Of a stretch of 64,000 nt of DNA, positions 19,490 to 28,003 are shown in pieces. The DNA comes from Mesorhizobium sp. WSM4311. GTDB taxonomy: Bacteria > Pseudomonadota > Alphaproteobacteria > Rhizobiales > Rhizobiaceae. The number at the start of each line of letters is the position of its first letter. Position 1 is the first letter of the stretch. A program made the translations under genes and the position numbers. The stretch spans positions 62,001 to 126,000 of the forward strand of contig NZ_NSFV01000018.1 in the NCBI RefSeq assembly GCF_002295115.1, in the 5' to 3' direction. Below the pieces are notes generated by a model. It had not been told where the DNA came from. It saw only the letters and a list, made by a program, of their open reading frames with translations, and did no database searches.

Positions 19490-19580
19490 GAGCATCAGAT
19501 AGCACACTCCATTGCTTGAAGTTGAGTAGATCGTGCCTGGAAATTGACTTGCGTAGGCTTTCCGATGATAGGGTTCGCCG

Positions 19581-20666
19581 ATGCGAATTGCCTTCTACGC
19601 GCCGCTGAAGTCACCCAATCATCCCGTTGTCTCCGGCGACCGCCAGATGGCGCGAATGCTGGTCAAGGCGCTGGAGCATGGAGGGCATAGCGTCGAACTG
19701 GCATCCGAGTTGCGCTTCTATATACGCCAACCGGAGCAGAAAGGTTTCGATGCGCTCAAGATCGAGGCCCGAGAGGAAGTCGCGCGGCTGGCAAAGCTTT
19801 GGGATCGTGGCAAGCCCGATCTCTGGTTCTCCTATCATCCCTACTACAAGGCGCCCGACCTGATCGGACCCGAGCTGGCGTCGGCCTTTGGTGTCCCCTA
19901 TGTGACAGCGGAAGCCTCCTATTCGAGGCGGCGCGACGCCGGCGTGTGGGCCGATGCGCAAGCCTTGGTGGCGCGAGCAGTCGAACAGGCAGCGCTGAAT
20001 ATCTGCTTCACGCAAAGGGACCGTCGGGGGCTGACAGATGCGATACCCGACGCCGCTCTTGGCATGCTTCCACCCTTCATCGACACATCGGCATTCCGGG
20101 AAACGCCGGCACGGGGTTGCCCGACGCGCCTCGTTACCATCGCCATGATGCGCCCGGGCGACAAAGCCGAAAGCTATCGCATGCTGGCGCGAGCGCTCGG
20201 TTCGATCGGCCACCTGCCATGGACCATGTCGGTCGTCGGCGACGGGCCTGCCCGCGACGAGGTCAAAGCGCAATTCGCCGGGTTGCCCGCCGACCGTATC
20301 GAATGGCTTGGCGCGATTGAGCCAGCCGCCGTGCCGGATGTCCTCTCCAGTGGGGGAATCTACGTCTGGCCGGGTTACGGGGAGGCCTATGGCATTGCCT
20401 ATCTCGAAGCACAGGCCGCCGGTCTTCCGGTGGTGGCTCAGGACGTTGCCGGCGTACCGGAGGTCGTACGGGAAGGCCAGACCGGGTTTCTCACCCCGCC
20501 GGGCGATGTGGCGGCATTCGCTTCTGCCATCGAAAGGCTGCTGGCCCGTAACGACGAAAGAACCATCATGTCCGCGAAAGCCAGGCGTTTCATCCTCGAG
20601 GAACGTTCCCTCGGAGCTGCGGCGGCGCGTCTGGTCGAACTTCTTCAGAAGATCCCGGCTTCATGA
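19581..20666 (+). CDS. Glycosyltransferase family 4 (GT-B fold)
   Basis: 361 residues. The N-terminus MRIAFYAPLKSPNHPVVSGD is a typical GT-B opening strand and glycine loop; the C-terminal half has the donor-binding segment EAYGIAYLEAQAAGLPVVAQDVAGVPEVV with the E-x7-E motif. It transfers a sugar from a nucleotide donor to a glycan acceptor at the cytoplasmic face; substrates are unknown. Its stop overlaps the start of the deacetylase gene (ATGA), so the two form a coupled pair. Confidence 0.9.
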   Translation: MRIAFYAPLKSPNHPVVSGDRQMARMLVKALEHGGHSVELASELRFYIRQPEQKGFDALKIEAREEVARLAKLWDRGKPDLWFSYHPYYKAPDLIGPELASAFGVPYVTAEASYSRRRDAGVWADAQALVARAVEQAALNICFTQRDRRGLTDAIPDAALGMLPPFIDTSAFRETPARGCPTRLVTIAMMRPGDKAESYRMLARALGSIGHLPWTMSVVGDGPARDEVKAQFAGLPADRIEWLGAIEPAAVPDVLSSGGIYVWPGYGEAYGIAYLEAQAAGLPVVAQDVAGVPEVVREGQTGFLTPPGDVAAFASAIERLLARNDERTIMSAKARRFILEERSLGAAAARLVELLQKIPAS

Positions 20667-21427
20667 CATCCGATCAGATCTGGCAGCCATTGGTGGACGA
20701 ACTGGCGTGCCGGCAACGGGCGGGCCGCAAGGCAGAGTTCTGGCTGCGCGACGATGACGCCGTGGATCCGACCCCCGCGCTTAATCGGCTGCTCGACCTG
20801 ACCGGTGAATTCGCGGTTCCGGTCACTCTGGCCGTCATTCCGGCCCTGACCGATGAGAAGCTTGTCGTCCGGCTTCAGGAGGCGCCGCATGCCACGGTCG
20901 CGATCCATGGCTGGGCGCACCGAAATCATGCGCCCGAGGGCCACAAAAAGCAGGAGCTCGGCGCGCATCGGCCACGCGAGGCGGTACTCGATGATCTGGC
21001 TCGCGGGCTGTCGCACGTGACCGGCCTGCATGGCGCACGCGCCGTTCCGATGCTGGTGCCGCCCTGGAACCGGATCGACGCCGGCTTTGTACCCGACCTT
21101 GGATCGACAGGATTTGCGGCATTGTCGGTCTATGGGCCGCCGAAGCCGGCTTCACTGGCGGTCATCAACAGCAATGTCGACATCATGGATTGGCATGGCA
21201 CGCGCGGTTGCCGCGATCATGGTCTATTGGTTCAGGCTATTATCGCGCAATTGCAGCATGCATTCGATGGCGGCGAACCGGTCGGCCTGCTCACCCACCA
21301 TCTCGTCCATGATGAATCGGCCTGGCTTTTCCTCGAACGGCTGTTCGCAGTCACCGCACGGACCGAGGCCTGCGTGTGGCTTCCGATCAAGACATTGATC
21401 GGGCGCAGCGCCGGCAAAGGAACGTAG
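20663..21427 (+). CDS. Polysaccharide deacetylase-like protein (NodB-homology fold)
   Basis: 254 residues. The catalytic DD motif is visible in FWLRDDDAVDP and the metal-binding HxxxH in HGWAHRNHAPEG; PPWNRID matches the conserved motif 3 region. Such enzymes remove N- or O-acetyl groups from sugars. The gene starts inside the stop of the glycosyltransferase gene (4-bp overlap), pointing to action on the same glycan. There is no signal peptide, so it is probably cytoplasmic. Confidence 0.85.
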   Translation: MTSDQIWQPLVDELACRQRAGRKAEFWLRDDDAVDPTPALNRLLDLTGEFAVPVTLAVIPALTDEKLVVRLQEAPHATVAIHGWAHRNHAPEGHKKQELGAHRPREAVLDDLARGLSHVTGLHGARAVPMLVPPWNRIDAGFVPDLGSTGFAALSVYGPPKPASLAVINSNVDIMDWHGTRGCRDHGLLVQAIIAQLQHAFDGGEPVGLLTHHLVHDESAWLFLERLFAVTARTEACVWLPIKTLIGRSAGKGT

Positions 21428-21428
21428 C

Positions 21429-22283
21429 TCAGCCTTCTTTGTGCAATGAGGCAGGAAATTTGAGCGTCTGGCCATCCCGTGCTGCAAAAGCGCCGGCAAA
21501 CCTGTCTTTGGCCAGTTTCTCGATCTCGTCCAGTTCCTCGTCGAGGCGTGTCGGATCGTGGTGAAACAACGCAAGCCCGTGCGCACCGGCCGCCTCACAC
21601 AGGTTGACGCCCTGTTGCCATGTCGAGTGCCCGTTACCGCGGCGGCGTTCCATTTCCTCCTCGGTGTAGGTGCAATCGTAAACGACGAGGTCGGCGTCTT
21701 CGATCAGGTCGAGCACCGCCTGATCGAGTTTGTCCGGTTCGTGCTCAGTGTCTGTGATTACCGCCACGACGCGGCCGCCCCATTCGACCCGGTAGCCTAT
21801 GCAGCCGCCCGGATGGATAAGACTGCCGGTCCGGACCACCACCCCCTCGCGCGGACGAAGCACGTCTCCGGATGCGAAATCGCGGCAGTCGAGGCGTGCC
21901 TTGCAGATATCCAGTTTCACCGGAAACCACGGCGGCCGCATGAACTCGTCGACCATCTGCCGGGTCGTCATGCGTCCTGCAAGATGCCCGGACCAAAGGG
22001 CAACCTTGACGCTCCGATCATAGATCGGCGCAAAAAACGGCAGCCCGATGATGTGATCGTAATGGCAATGGGTGAAAAGCAGGTCGAAATCGGTCACCCC
22101 CGACGCCCGAAGCGCCCTGCCGGCAGGCTGTAGGCCAGAGCCCGCGTCGAACAAAAGCGTATGCTTGCCGCATCGCATCTCAATGCAGGTTGTGTTGCCG
22201 CCATAGCGAGAGAATTCCGGCCCCGATACCGGAATGCTGCCACGTACACCCCAAAACCTGACCAGGAAAGCGTCGTCGTCCAT
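21429..22283 (-). CDS. Metallo-beta-lactamase-fold hydrolase (possible phosphodiesterase)
   Basis: 284 residues from the ATG at 22283 (AGAGGT lies 4-9 nt upstream). The metal motif HxHxDH is present as THCHYDHIIG, with further ligands likely in ITDTEHEPD and FHHDP. The N-terminus (VRFWGVRGSIPVSG) is typical of the group that includes PhnP-like and cyclic-nucleotide phosphodiesterase-like members. Because the next gene upstream encodes a cyclic-nucleotide-binding protein, a role in cyclic nucleotide turnover is possible but is inference only. Confidence 0.87.
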   Translation of the reverse strand: MDDDAFLVRFWGVRGSIPVSGPEFSRYGGNTTCIEMRCGKHTLLFDAGSGLQPAGRALRASGVTDFDLLFTHCHYDHIIGLPFFAPIYDRSVKVALWSGHLAGRMTTRQMVDEFMRPPWFPVKLDICKARLDCRDFASGDVLRPREGVVVRTGSLIHPGGCIGYRVEWGGRVVAVITDTEHEPDKLDQAVLDLIEDADLVVYDCTYTEEEMERRRGNGHSTWQQGVNLCEAAGAHGLALFHHDPTRLDEELDEIEKLAKDRFAGAFAARDGQTLKFPASLHKEG

Positions 22284-22418
22284 GCTTACCTCTTTGCAGT
22301 CCCCGCCGCCCGTCGTAGCCAAACAACTGCTGTCAGGCGAGACAGGTCTCCTCCCGGTGATCTTCTCAGCCAGAGGCCAGTGCCATCACAGCGGCGAGGA
22401 TCGAGCGCACATCATACG

Positions 22419-22868
22419 TTATTTGGTGCTTCGTGCGTCGATCAGATCTGCGGTCGTGTGGCTTAGGCGATTGGCAAGAACCCGCAGTATCTCGATGGTC
22501 ATTTCCGGGAACTCGTTCATAAGCCTCAGGAAATGATCCTTGGGGATTCTCAAAGCTTCCAGCGGACTTGCCGCTCTGACGGTGGCAGTGCGGGAGCTGT
22601 TGCACAATATGGCAATCTCGCCAACGATGGAGTTTGGCACCAGTTCAGCAACTTTTATGGGTCCGCTGTCGGAATCGACCAGAATATCCGCCCTGCCTGA
22701 AAGGATGACATAGGCGGCATCTCCCTCGTCGCCCTGCCGGAAAAGGATCTCGCCGGCGCTGTAGTTCACGCGGTCGGATGTGAACGCAAGCAGCTTGAGC
22801 TTTGTCGGCTCGATGCCAGAGAACAAGGGAACGCGTTGCAGCATTCCAACTTCATCCTTGAGCAGCAT
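22419..22868 (-). CDS. Stand-alone cyclic-nucleotide-binding domain protein
   Basis: 149 residues from the ATG at 22868, with GGAAGG about 9 nt upstream; a TTG at 22886 is an alternative. A single cNMP-binding beta barrel fills the protein: LFRQGDEGDAAYVILSGRADILV, then the phosphate-binding cassette IVGEIAILCNSSRTATVRA with the conserved Glu and Arg. There is no helix-turn-helix or enzymatic domain. It may sense cAMP or cGMP and act on a partner; the neighbours are a metal hydrolase and an ABC-type membrane protein. Confidence 0.88.
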   Translation of the reverse strand: MLLKDEVGMLQRVPLFSGIEPTKLKLLAFTSDRVNYSAGEILFRQGDEGDAAYVILSGRADILVDSDSGPIKVAELVPNSIVGEIAILCNSSRTATVRAASPLEALRIPKDHFLRLMNEFPEMTIEILRVLANRLSHTTADLIDARSTK

Positions 22869-23150
22869 TGTCGCAAACCTTCCCAAATTCGCCCTGCCAG
22901 ACTAGAGCAACGAACGTCCAGATGGAATCAATTCTGTTTCCGGGATGTGAGCCCGATGTCTGTCGTGCGATCAGGCGATGCCGCCTGACAAAATGGGCGT
23001 CCGCCAGCGGGAAACCCGTAGAGCCGGGTGAATTCGCGGCAAGGCTTTCGGGTTTGGGCGCGGATGTCGTCCCGCTTCACCCTTCGCCGAATCCTTGATG
23101 TTGCACCAAATTTCCACCGGCAGAATGATCCCATCTGAATGTCCGTTGCT

Positions 23151-25865
23151 CTATGACAGCAGCTCCTTGAAAATACCGTTCCCTGCCAAAAGAGTCTCGT
23201 GTGTTCCGTCTTCCACCATTTGACCCGAGTCGAAGACGACAACGCGATCGAACATCGTCGCCATTGCCGGATTCGTCACGACCCACACAATTGCCGGCGA
23301 TTGGCCGTCGCGCCTGGCCTCCTCGAGCACGTTTCGCAGCACCTTATCCTGCATGCGCTGGTCGAGCGCCGACAGCGGCCGGTTGAGAATGAGAAAATCA
23401 GGACGCTTGAGCAGGGCCCGGGCAACATCGAGCTTCTGTCGCTGCCCATTGGTAAGCCGCCTGCCGCCGGCGCCGACGTTGAAGTCCAGACCGACATCCA
23501 GAAGCTCGCCATAAAGCCCCAGTTCGTCAAGAATGTCATAGACGATGGATCGTATACGGTCCGGCGCGTCGGGATGGTTGTTGCCCACACGCCCGAACAG
23601 GACATTATCCATGACGGTGGCCGCGGCAATGTATTTGGCAGGATCATACCGTTCGACCGCATTTTGCAGTTCGTGCGGCAGGTTTTCATAGAACCGGTTG
23701 CGTGCGGCGACGATCTTGCCCATCAACTCGTCGCTCAGCAGGCCGAAGCGGTGCCGGGGCTCGATATAGGCAAAACTCAAGGTGACGATCATGGCGCGAT
23801 CGTTCTCCGAAACCGTCTCGTAAGGACGGTTCTTGAGCCGTTGCAGCAAGGTTTCGTACGCGGGTATCTCCTCGGCGCTCATGAAGGCGAGCTGCTGGAA
23901 GAACTGGTGATCGGGCGGCAGGTCGGCAAACAGCTCGATCGCCTGTTTGGCAATCTCCATGCCCATTTCGTAGAGCGTGCGGTCGAGGCCGGCTTGCCTC
24001 AGCACAGAAGCAAAATAGGGATTGGCCGCCAAGGCCCTGTCGGCCAGTTGGGGACCGGCGGCAGCGCCGAAGAGCAGGTTTTGGCCGATCGTTGCTTCCT
24101 TGTTGTAGGCGCCCGGTTCGAAGGGAACCACCAGTCCGCTCAGCCCTTCGTGTTCCAGCCGGGTTCGCAGCGCCGCGCGCAGTTCGACGATCCGCCTGGC
24201 AAGCTCGGTGTGACGCGCGAGATCGGCCGAAGAGCGCAAGCCAAGATCGAGAATGTCGCGCGACAGGACAACCGCGTCGAGCACCCGGCGCACGGCTTCA
24301 AAGAGGTCGTGCGGGCCGCTAGCGCCGGCGGAAGCGTAATTGATCCAGTCGCTGTGGATATCAAGATCCGGATTGCCCGACCGGCGTGCCTCGTCGATGT
24401 TCCAGCGGTGCTGGACTGCCGCGGCTCCGTCATAAGGCACCGATGTCAGGGGCGCATGCTTCAACCCGTAGAGCAGGTTATCGCGGAGGCTTGCCTGGAA
24501 CAGGAAAACATCCGACGAGGCATAGGACATGCGCCGGCCGGTCACTGCTTCGGGGAGTTCAAGCAGGTCGTCGGCGCCGGACGCGACTCTTCCACTATCC
24601 GGCCAGTTCAGCCGCGCGAAGGCTTCTGCAAGCGCCTCCCCTCCACCTGTTGCGGTACTGACCAGCGCCACCGTCTCACCCGGCTTGACCTGCAGGGAGA
24701 TGCGGTTGAGGAGCATTGCACCGCTATCGTCCGCTATGGACAGACCGATCGCCGACAGGGGCTTGGTCATCGGATCTGGATCGTCGATCGTCAACGCCCC
24801 GATTCTCGGCTCTATCAGACCGTCGACGGTGAACTGTTCGACGACCTGCTGATATTTGACCTGGACATCCTGCCGATCCTGATCCCAGTCGATCAGTTCC
24901 TTCATCGGGCCGGGCAGGTCCTTGTAGGCGCCGATCACGGCCACGAGCTGGCCGACATCCAGCCGCCCCTCGATGACCAGATACCCGCCGATCATGTAGA
25001 ACAGAAAGGGCGTAATCTGCGCGAGAAAATTGTTGAGGAACTTTACCATGAATTTCCATTGGTAAAGATCGAAGCGGATCTTGAAGATGAGCCCGAGCCT
25101 CGCGGCTATGTCGGCGCGCTCGTAGTTTGAGGTATCGTGGACGTGAACCGCGCCAATGCCTTCGACGATTTCGCCAACCCGGCCTGAAAGTGCGCGCGCC
25201 GTCAGCTGCCGTTGGCGCCCGAGCACGATCAGCCGCCGCCGCATTCGCGGGATGAGCACGATCTGGATCACCACGATCACGACCGCTATCATCCCGAGCC
25301 AGACATTCTGGACCATGATGAACAGCATCGCGGTCAGCGCCTGGCCGCCGAGCAGTACCGGCTGCAGGAAGGCATCGCCTATGAAGCCGCCGAGCGGCTC
25401 CACCTCGTCCTTCACCATGGTCGCCACTTCGGCGGATTTCACCCGCTTGAAGTAAATCGGCGGAAACCGCAGCACACGATCGACCAGATCGAAGCGGATA
25501 CGCCGCAGCATGCGTTCGCCGAGGCGCCCCTTGTAGGTGTTGATGTAGAGTTTGAACAGGCCGTTGATCACGACCAGCAAGAGGAACACAAGGCTCAGGG
25601 CAAGCAGCGTCGCCTTGCGGTCGAGCTGAAAACCTGAGAAGAATTGGACATCGCCAATGAACGGCAGGTTGTAGTGCAGCCGCATGAATGCCTGGGTCGC
25701 GCCCGGCTGCTCGAAGCCCCTACCTTGGATCGGGCCGTTGACGATCAGCTTCGGCAGGTCGAAGGACATGAAATACGGGATCATCGAAAGCAGGACGACC
25801 ATCAATATCCAGAGCTGCTGCTTCTTGGTGTGCCTCCAGATATAGCGGGCTAGGCTGGGTTCCAT
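23151..25865 (-). CDS. ABC-exporter-like membrane protein with degenerate, expanded nucleotide-binding domain
   Basis: 904 residues. Residues 1-330 form an ABC type-1 transmembrane domain with about six helices. The nucleotide-binding region is strongly abnormal: where Walker A should be is LVSTATGGGEAL (401-412, no Lys); the signature is LTNGQ (804-808); Walker B ends LILNRP (825-830, N and R replace the catalytic Asp-Glu); and the H-loop His is replaced by Asn 865. About 290 extra residues separate the Q-loop region from the signature, with three related motifs, RDNLLYG (461-467), GQNLLFG (594-600) and MDNVLFG (752-758). The frame is intact and codon use is normal, so it is not simple decay. 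ATP hydrolysis seems unlikely; a cNMP-binding protein is encoded downstream. Confidence 0.85.
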   Translation of the reverse strand: MEPSLARYIWRHTKKQQLWILMVVLLSMIPYFMSFDLPKLIVNGPIQGRGFEQPGATQAFMRLHYNLPFIGDVQFFSGFQLDRKATLLALSLVFLLLVVINGLFKLYINTYKGRLGERMLRRIRFDLVDRVLRFPPIYFKRVKSAEVATMVKDEVEPLGGFIGDAFLQPVLLGGQALTAMLFIMVQNVWLGMIAVVIVVIQIVLIPRMRRRLIVLGRQRQLTARALSGRVGEIVEGIGAVHVHDTSNYERADIAARLGLIFKIRFDLYQWKFMVKFLNNFLAQITPFLFYMIGGYLVIEGRLDVGQLVAVIGAYKDLPGPMKELIDWDQDRQDVQVKYQQVVEQFTVDGLIEPRIGALTIDDPDPMTKPLSAIGLSIADDSGAMLLNRISLQVKPGETVALVSTATGGGEALAEAFARLNWPDSGRVASGADDLLELPEAVTGRRMSYASSDVFLFQASLRDNLLYGLKHAPLTSVPYDGAAAVQHRWNIDEARRSGNPDLDIHSDWINYASAGASGPHDLFEAVRRVLDAVVLSRDILDLGLRSSADLARHTELARRIVELRAALRTRLEHEGLSGLVVPFEPGAYNKEATIGQNLLFGAAAGPQLADRALAANPYFASVLRQAGLDRTLYEMGMEIAKQAIELFADLPPDHQFFQQLAFMSAEEIPAYETLLQRLKNRPYETVSENDRAMIVTLSFAYIEPRHRFGLLSDELMGKIVAARNRFYENLPHELQNAVERYDPAKYIAAATVMDNVLFGRVGNNHPDAPDRIRSIVYDILDELGLYGELLDVGLDFNVGAGGRRLTNGQRQKLDVARALLKRPDFLILNRPLSALDQRMQDKVLRNVLEEARRDGQSPAIVWVVTNPAMATMFDRVVVFDSGQMVEDGTHETLLAGNGIFKELLS

Positions 25866-26024
25866 ATGCGACTGTGGACCTTCAGTTTAAAGAACAAAAG
25901 TGGAAGCGCTGGCTGGTGAACGGCGCATCGGCAATCATCGCCGGCGACACGTTCGAAGCCTGCGGGGCGGCTTTGCTGGCAAGATTGCGTTGTGTCGCCC
26001 GAAATCCCAACATACAAGGCGAAT

Positions 26025-26699
26025 ATGATGGATGTCACGCAACCACGCAATGTCGGCACGGACGGGCACGAGCAAACCCTGGACCTCACGAGGGGAATTG
26101 CTGCTTATGTCAACAACCCTCTCGTGGCAGGGCTTGCACGCGTCGTCGCCAAGCATCCGAAGGCCGATATCGCCAACGCCTTCAACCACAAGCAGGTTGC
26201 GTGCAAGACATGGGCGCTCGACAGGCTGTTCGAAAGCAGCGGTGGCCGGTTCGGGCGCATATGGGTTCTGGGTGGATGGTACGGCGTATTGCCGGCAATG
26301 CTCTTCAACGACGCCCGCTTCGACATCGCGGCGATCGATAGCATCGACATCGATCCCGAAGTCGCGGCGGTCGCCCGGACCCTCAACCGGGAAGCATGCG
26401 ACCGGTTCCGGGCGCTGACGGCAGATATGTACGCGCTCGATTATGCGGCCGGGCGGCCCGACTTGACGGTCAATACCAGCTGCGAACATATAGCCGATCT
26501 GCGCGCCTGGCTTGCCCTGCTTCCGCGGGGCACGAATGTACTGCTGCAATCGAACGATTATTTCAGCGAGCCAACGCACATCAACTGCGTGGCTTCACTT
26601 GCAGCATTCGAAGCGATGGCGGCGCTAAGCGAGGTGCGGTTCTCCGGCGAATTGCCGACAAGAAACTATACGCGCTTCATGCTGATCGGGACCGTTTGA
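26025..26699 (+). CDS. Class I SAM-dependent methyltransferase-like protein
   Basis: 224 residues. Motif I-like GRIWVLGGWYGVLPAML is followed by AIDSIDIDPEVAAVAR, where the acidic residues would bind the SAM ribose, and NTSCEHIADLRAWLALLP, the motif-IV region. The substrate is unknown. The ATG at 26025 (AAGG a few bases upstream) is preferred over an earlier in-frame GTG at 25992. It is divergent from the ABC-like gene, sharing a 159-bp promoter region, and faces the glycosyltransferase operon. Confidence 0.78.
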   Translation: MMDVTQPRNVGTDGHEQTLDLTRGIAAYVNNPLVAGLARVVAKHPKADIANAFNHKQVACKTWALDRLFESSGGRFGRIWVLGGWYGVLPAMLFNDARFDIAAIDSIDIDPEVAAVARTLNREACDRFRALTADMYALDYAAGRPDLTVNTSCEHIADLRAWLALLPRGTNVLLQSNDYFSEPTHINCVASLAAFEAMAALSEVRFSGELPTRNYTRFMLIGTV

Positions 26700-26708
26700 T
26701 GCATTTCG

Positions 26709-26732
26709 CCCAAAAGCGCAGCGTTTTTTGGG
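26709..26732 (+). terminator. Possible hairpin terminator after the methyltransferase gene
   Basis: Ten bases after the stop at 26699, CCCAAAA pairs with TTTTGGG around a short GC-rich loop, ending near a T run. The two genes converge here, so it could serve either. The stem is weak and AT-rich. Confidence 0.3.
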
Positions 26733-26806
26733 ACATCTACATAAAACAAGGACTTGAGGTGCGCCGTACTGGCCAGACAAGATGCGCGATAAAGCCGATG
26801 AATCGT

Positions 26807-28003
26807 CTAGGACCCATCGTCCGTTTGATCATGTTCCTTTCCGAAACCGGACCCCATTCTTAGGGACCATGTTCGATACCGTTCGCGCAGGATTTGCGCG
26901 GAGTGACGGGCACCTTCCAGGTCGAGACGATGCGCGGATGGCGTCGGTCCGGCAAGTGTCTGTTCGATCGCGAGCACCAAGCCCTCAGGCGTCAGGTCGT
27001 TTTCCGTCAGCACCGTTGCGAGACCGAGCTCTTCGAGCATCAGGGCGCGAACCGTCTGTTCGGTTTCTCCGCCGGCTGCAAATGGAACGAGCAGCGAGCG
27101 ACAACCCGCGCGCAGGACATCGCAGACCGTGTTGTAACCCGCCTGCGAGACTGACAGGCGGGCGCCGGTCAACAGGCTGGCGAAATCCTCGCGGAACCGG
27201 AAGATGGACAGGACAGGTGAGGCATCGCGTGCAATCGCGTCGAACTCGTCTTTCGGGAGGTTGGGGCCGGTGAGCAAACACCATCTCCAACCGTTGTTGG
27301 CATTCCGGGCTGCCGCGACGGTGGACCTGACAACGCTCTTTCCGGCAGCCCCACCCCCAACCGACACCACAACATCGTAGCGCTCGGAGGCCGCGGGCGA
27401 TGGCGGCGCGGCAACGAGCCCCGTGTAGGTGACCTCGGCCCTGATCGCCCCAGCCAGTGGAAATGTCTTGTCGATGGTTGCGAAAGCCGGATCGCCGTGG
27501 ATCATGACAAGGTCGAAATGCCTGTTGATGAGACAGACCGTTTCCTCGTTTCGGCCCAGCTTGACGCGCTCCTGAAGGATATCACGGACGGACGTCGCCA
27601 GCAGCGGTCTGGGCGACGTGGCGTCGATGGCCTCGATCAGCGGCAAGAGTTCGAAACGCATCTGCCGGCGTCCAAATGGAAACGCCTCGACAATGACGAT
27701 ATCAGGCCTGCAATCCCGGAATGCCTGCAGCAGCATCTCCGAACGCCGTTTCTTGAAATCATCGTCGATGGGTTTGCCCTGCAGGTCGACAAGTCCGGAA
27801 AATCCTTCATCACCGGAGGTGACAGGTGGAAGCGTTACAGATTTTACCCCCCGCCCGGGAAAACCCGCGATCGGCGCTCCGCCGGTCACGACGGTTACGT
27901 CGAACCCATCATCGACCAGAGCGGCCGCAATGCGGCTGGCGCGCGCGAGATGGCCGATACCGAGCAGGTGCTGGACATAGAAGAAAGCCCGCAGCCGCTT
28001 CAT
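26807..28003 (-). CDS. MurG-like (GT28-type) glycosyltransferase family protein
   Basis: 398 residues. The N-terminus (RAFFYVQHLLGIGHLARASRIA) has the GIGH loop seen in MurG/EpsF-type transferases; the C-terminal domain has VSVGGGAAGKSV and SQAGYNTVCDVL, the donor-binding region. It resembles a paralogue of the protein encoded at 29243-30457 (GLGHLQRCRTIAHSL and GGYNTYCEIL at the same places). The ATG at 28003 overlaps the stop of the preceding gene (ATGA). It is third in a compact three-gene operon for a surface glycan. Confidence 0.85.
   Translation of the reverse strand: MKRLRAFFYVQHLLGIGHLARASRIAAALVDDGFDVTVVTGGAPIAGFPGRGVKSVTLPPVTSGDEGFSGLVDLQGKPIDDDFKKRRSEMLLQAFRDCRPDIVIVEAFPFGRRQMRFELLPLIEAIDATSPRPLLATSVRDILQERVKLGRNEETVCLINRHFDLVMIHGDPAFATIDKTFPLAGAIRAEVTYTGLVAAPPSPAASERYDVVVSVGGGAAGKSVVRSTVAAARNANNGWRWCLLTGPNLPKDEFDAIARDASPVLSIFRFREDFASLLTGARLSVSQAGYNTVCDVLRAGCRSLLVPFAAGGETEQTVRALMLEELGLATVLTENDLTPEGLVLAIEQTLAGPTPSAHRLDLEGARHSAQILRERYRTWSLRMGSGFGKEHDQTDDGS

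Noticed and set aside
23199..25130. 643-codon open frame antisense to the ABC-like gene
   Set aside because: The translation lacks motifs and no Shine-Dalgarno is seen; the opposite strand has an ordered membrane protein.
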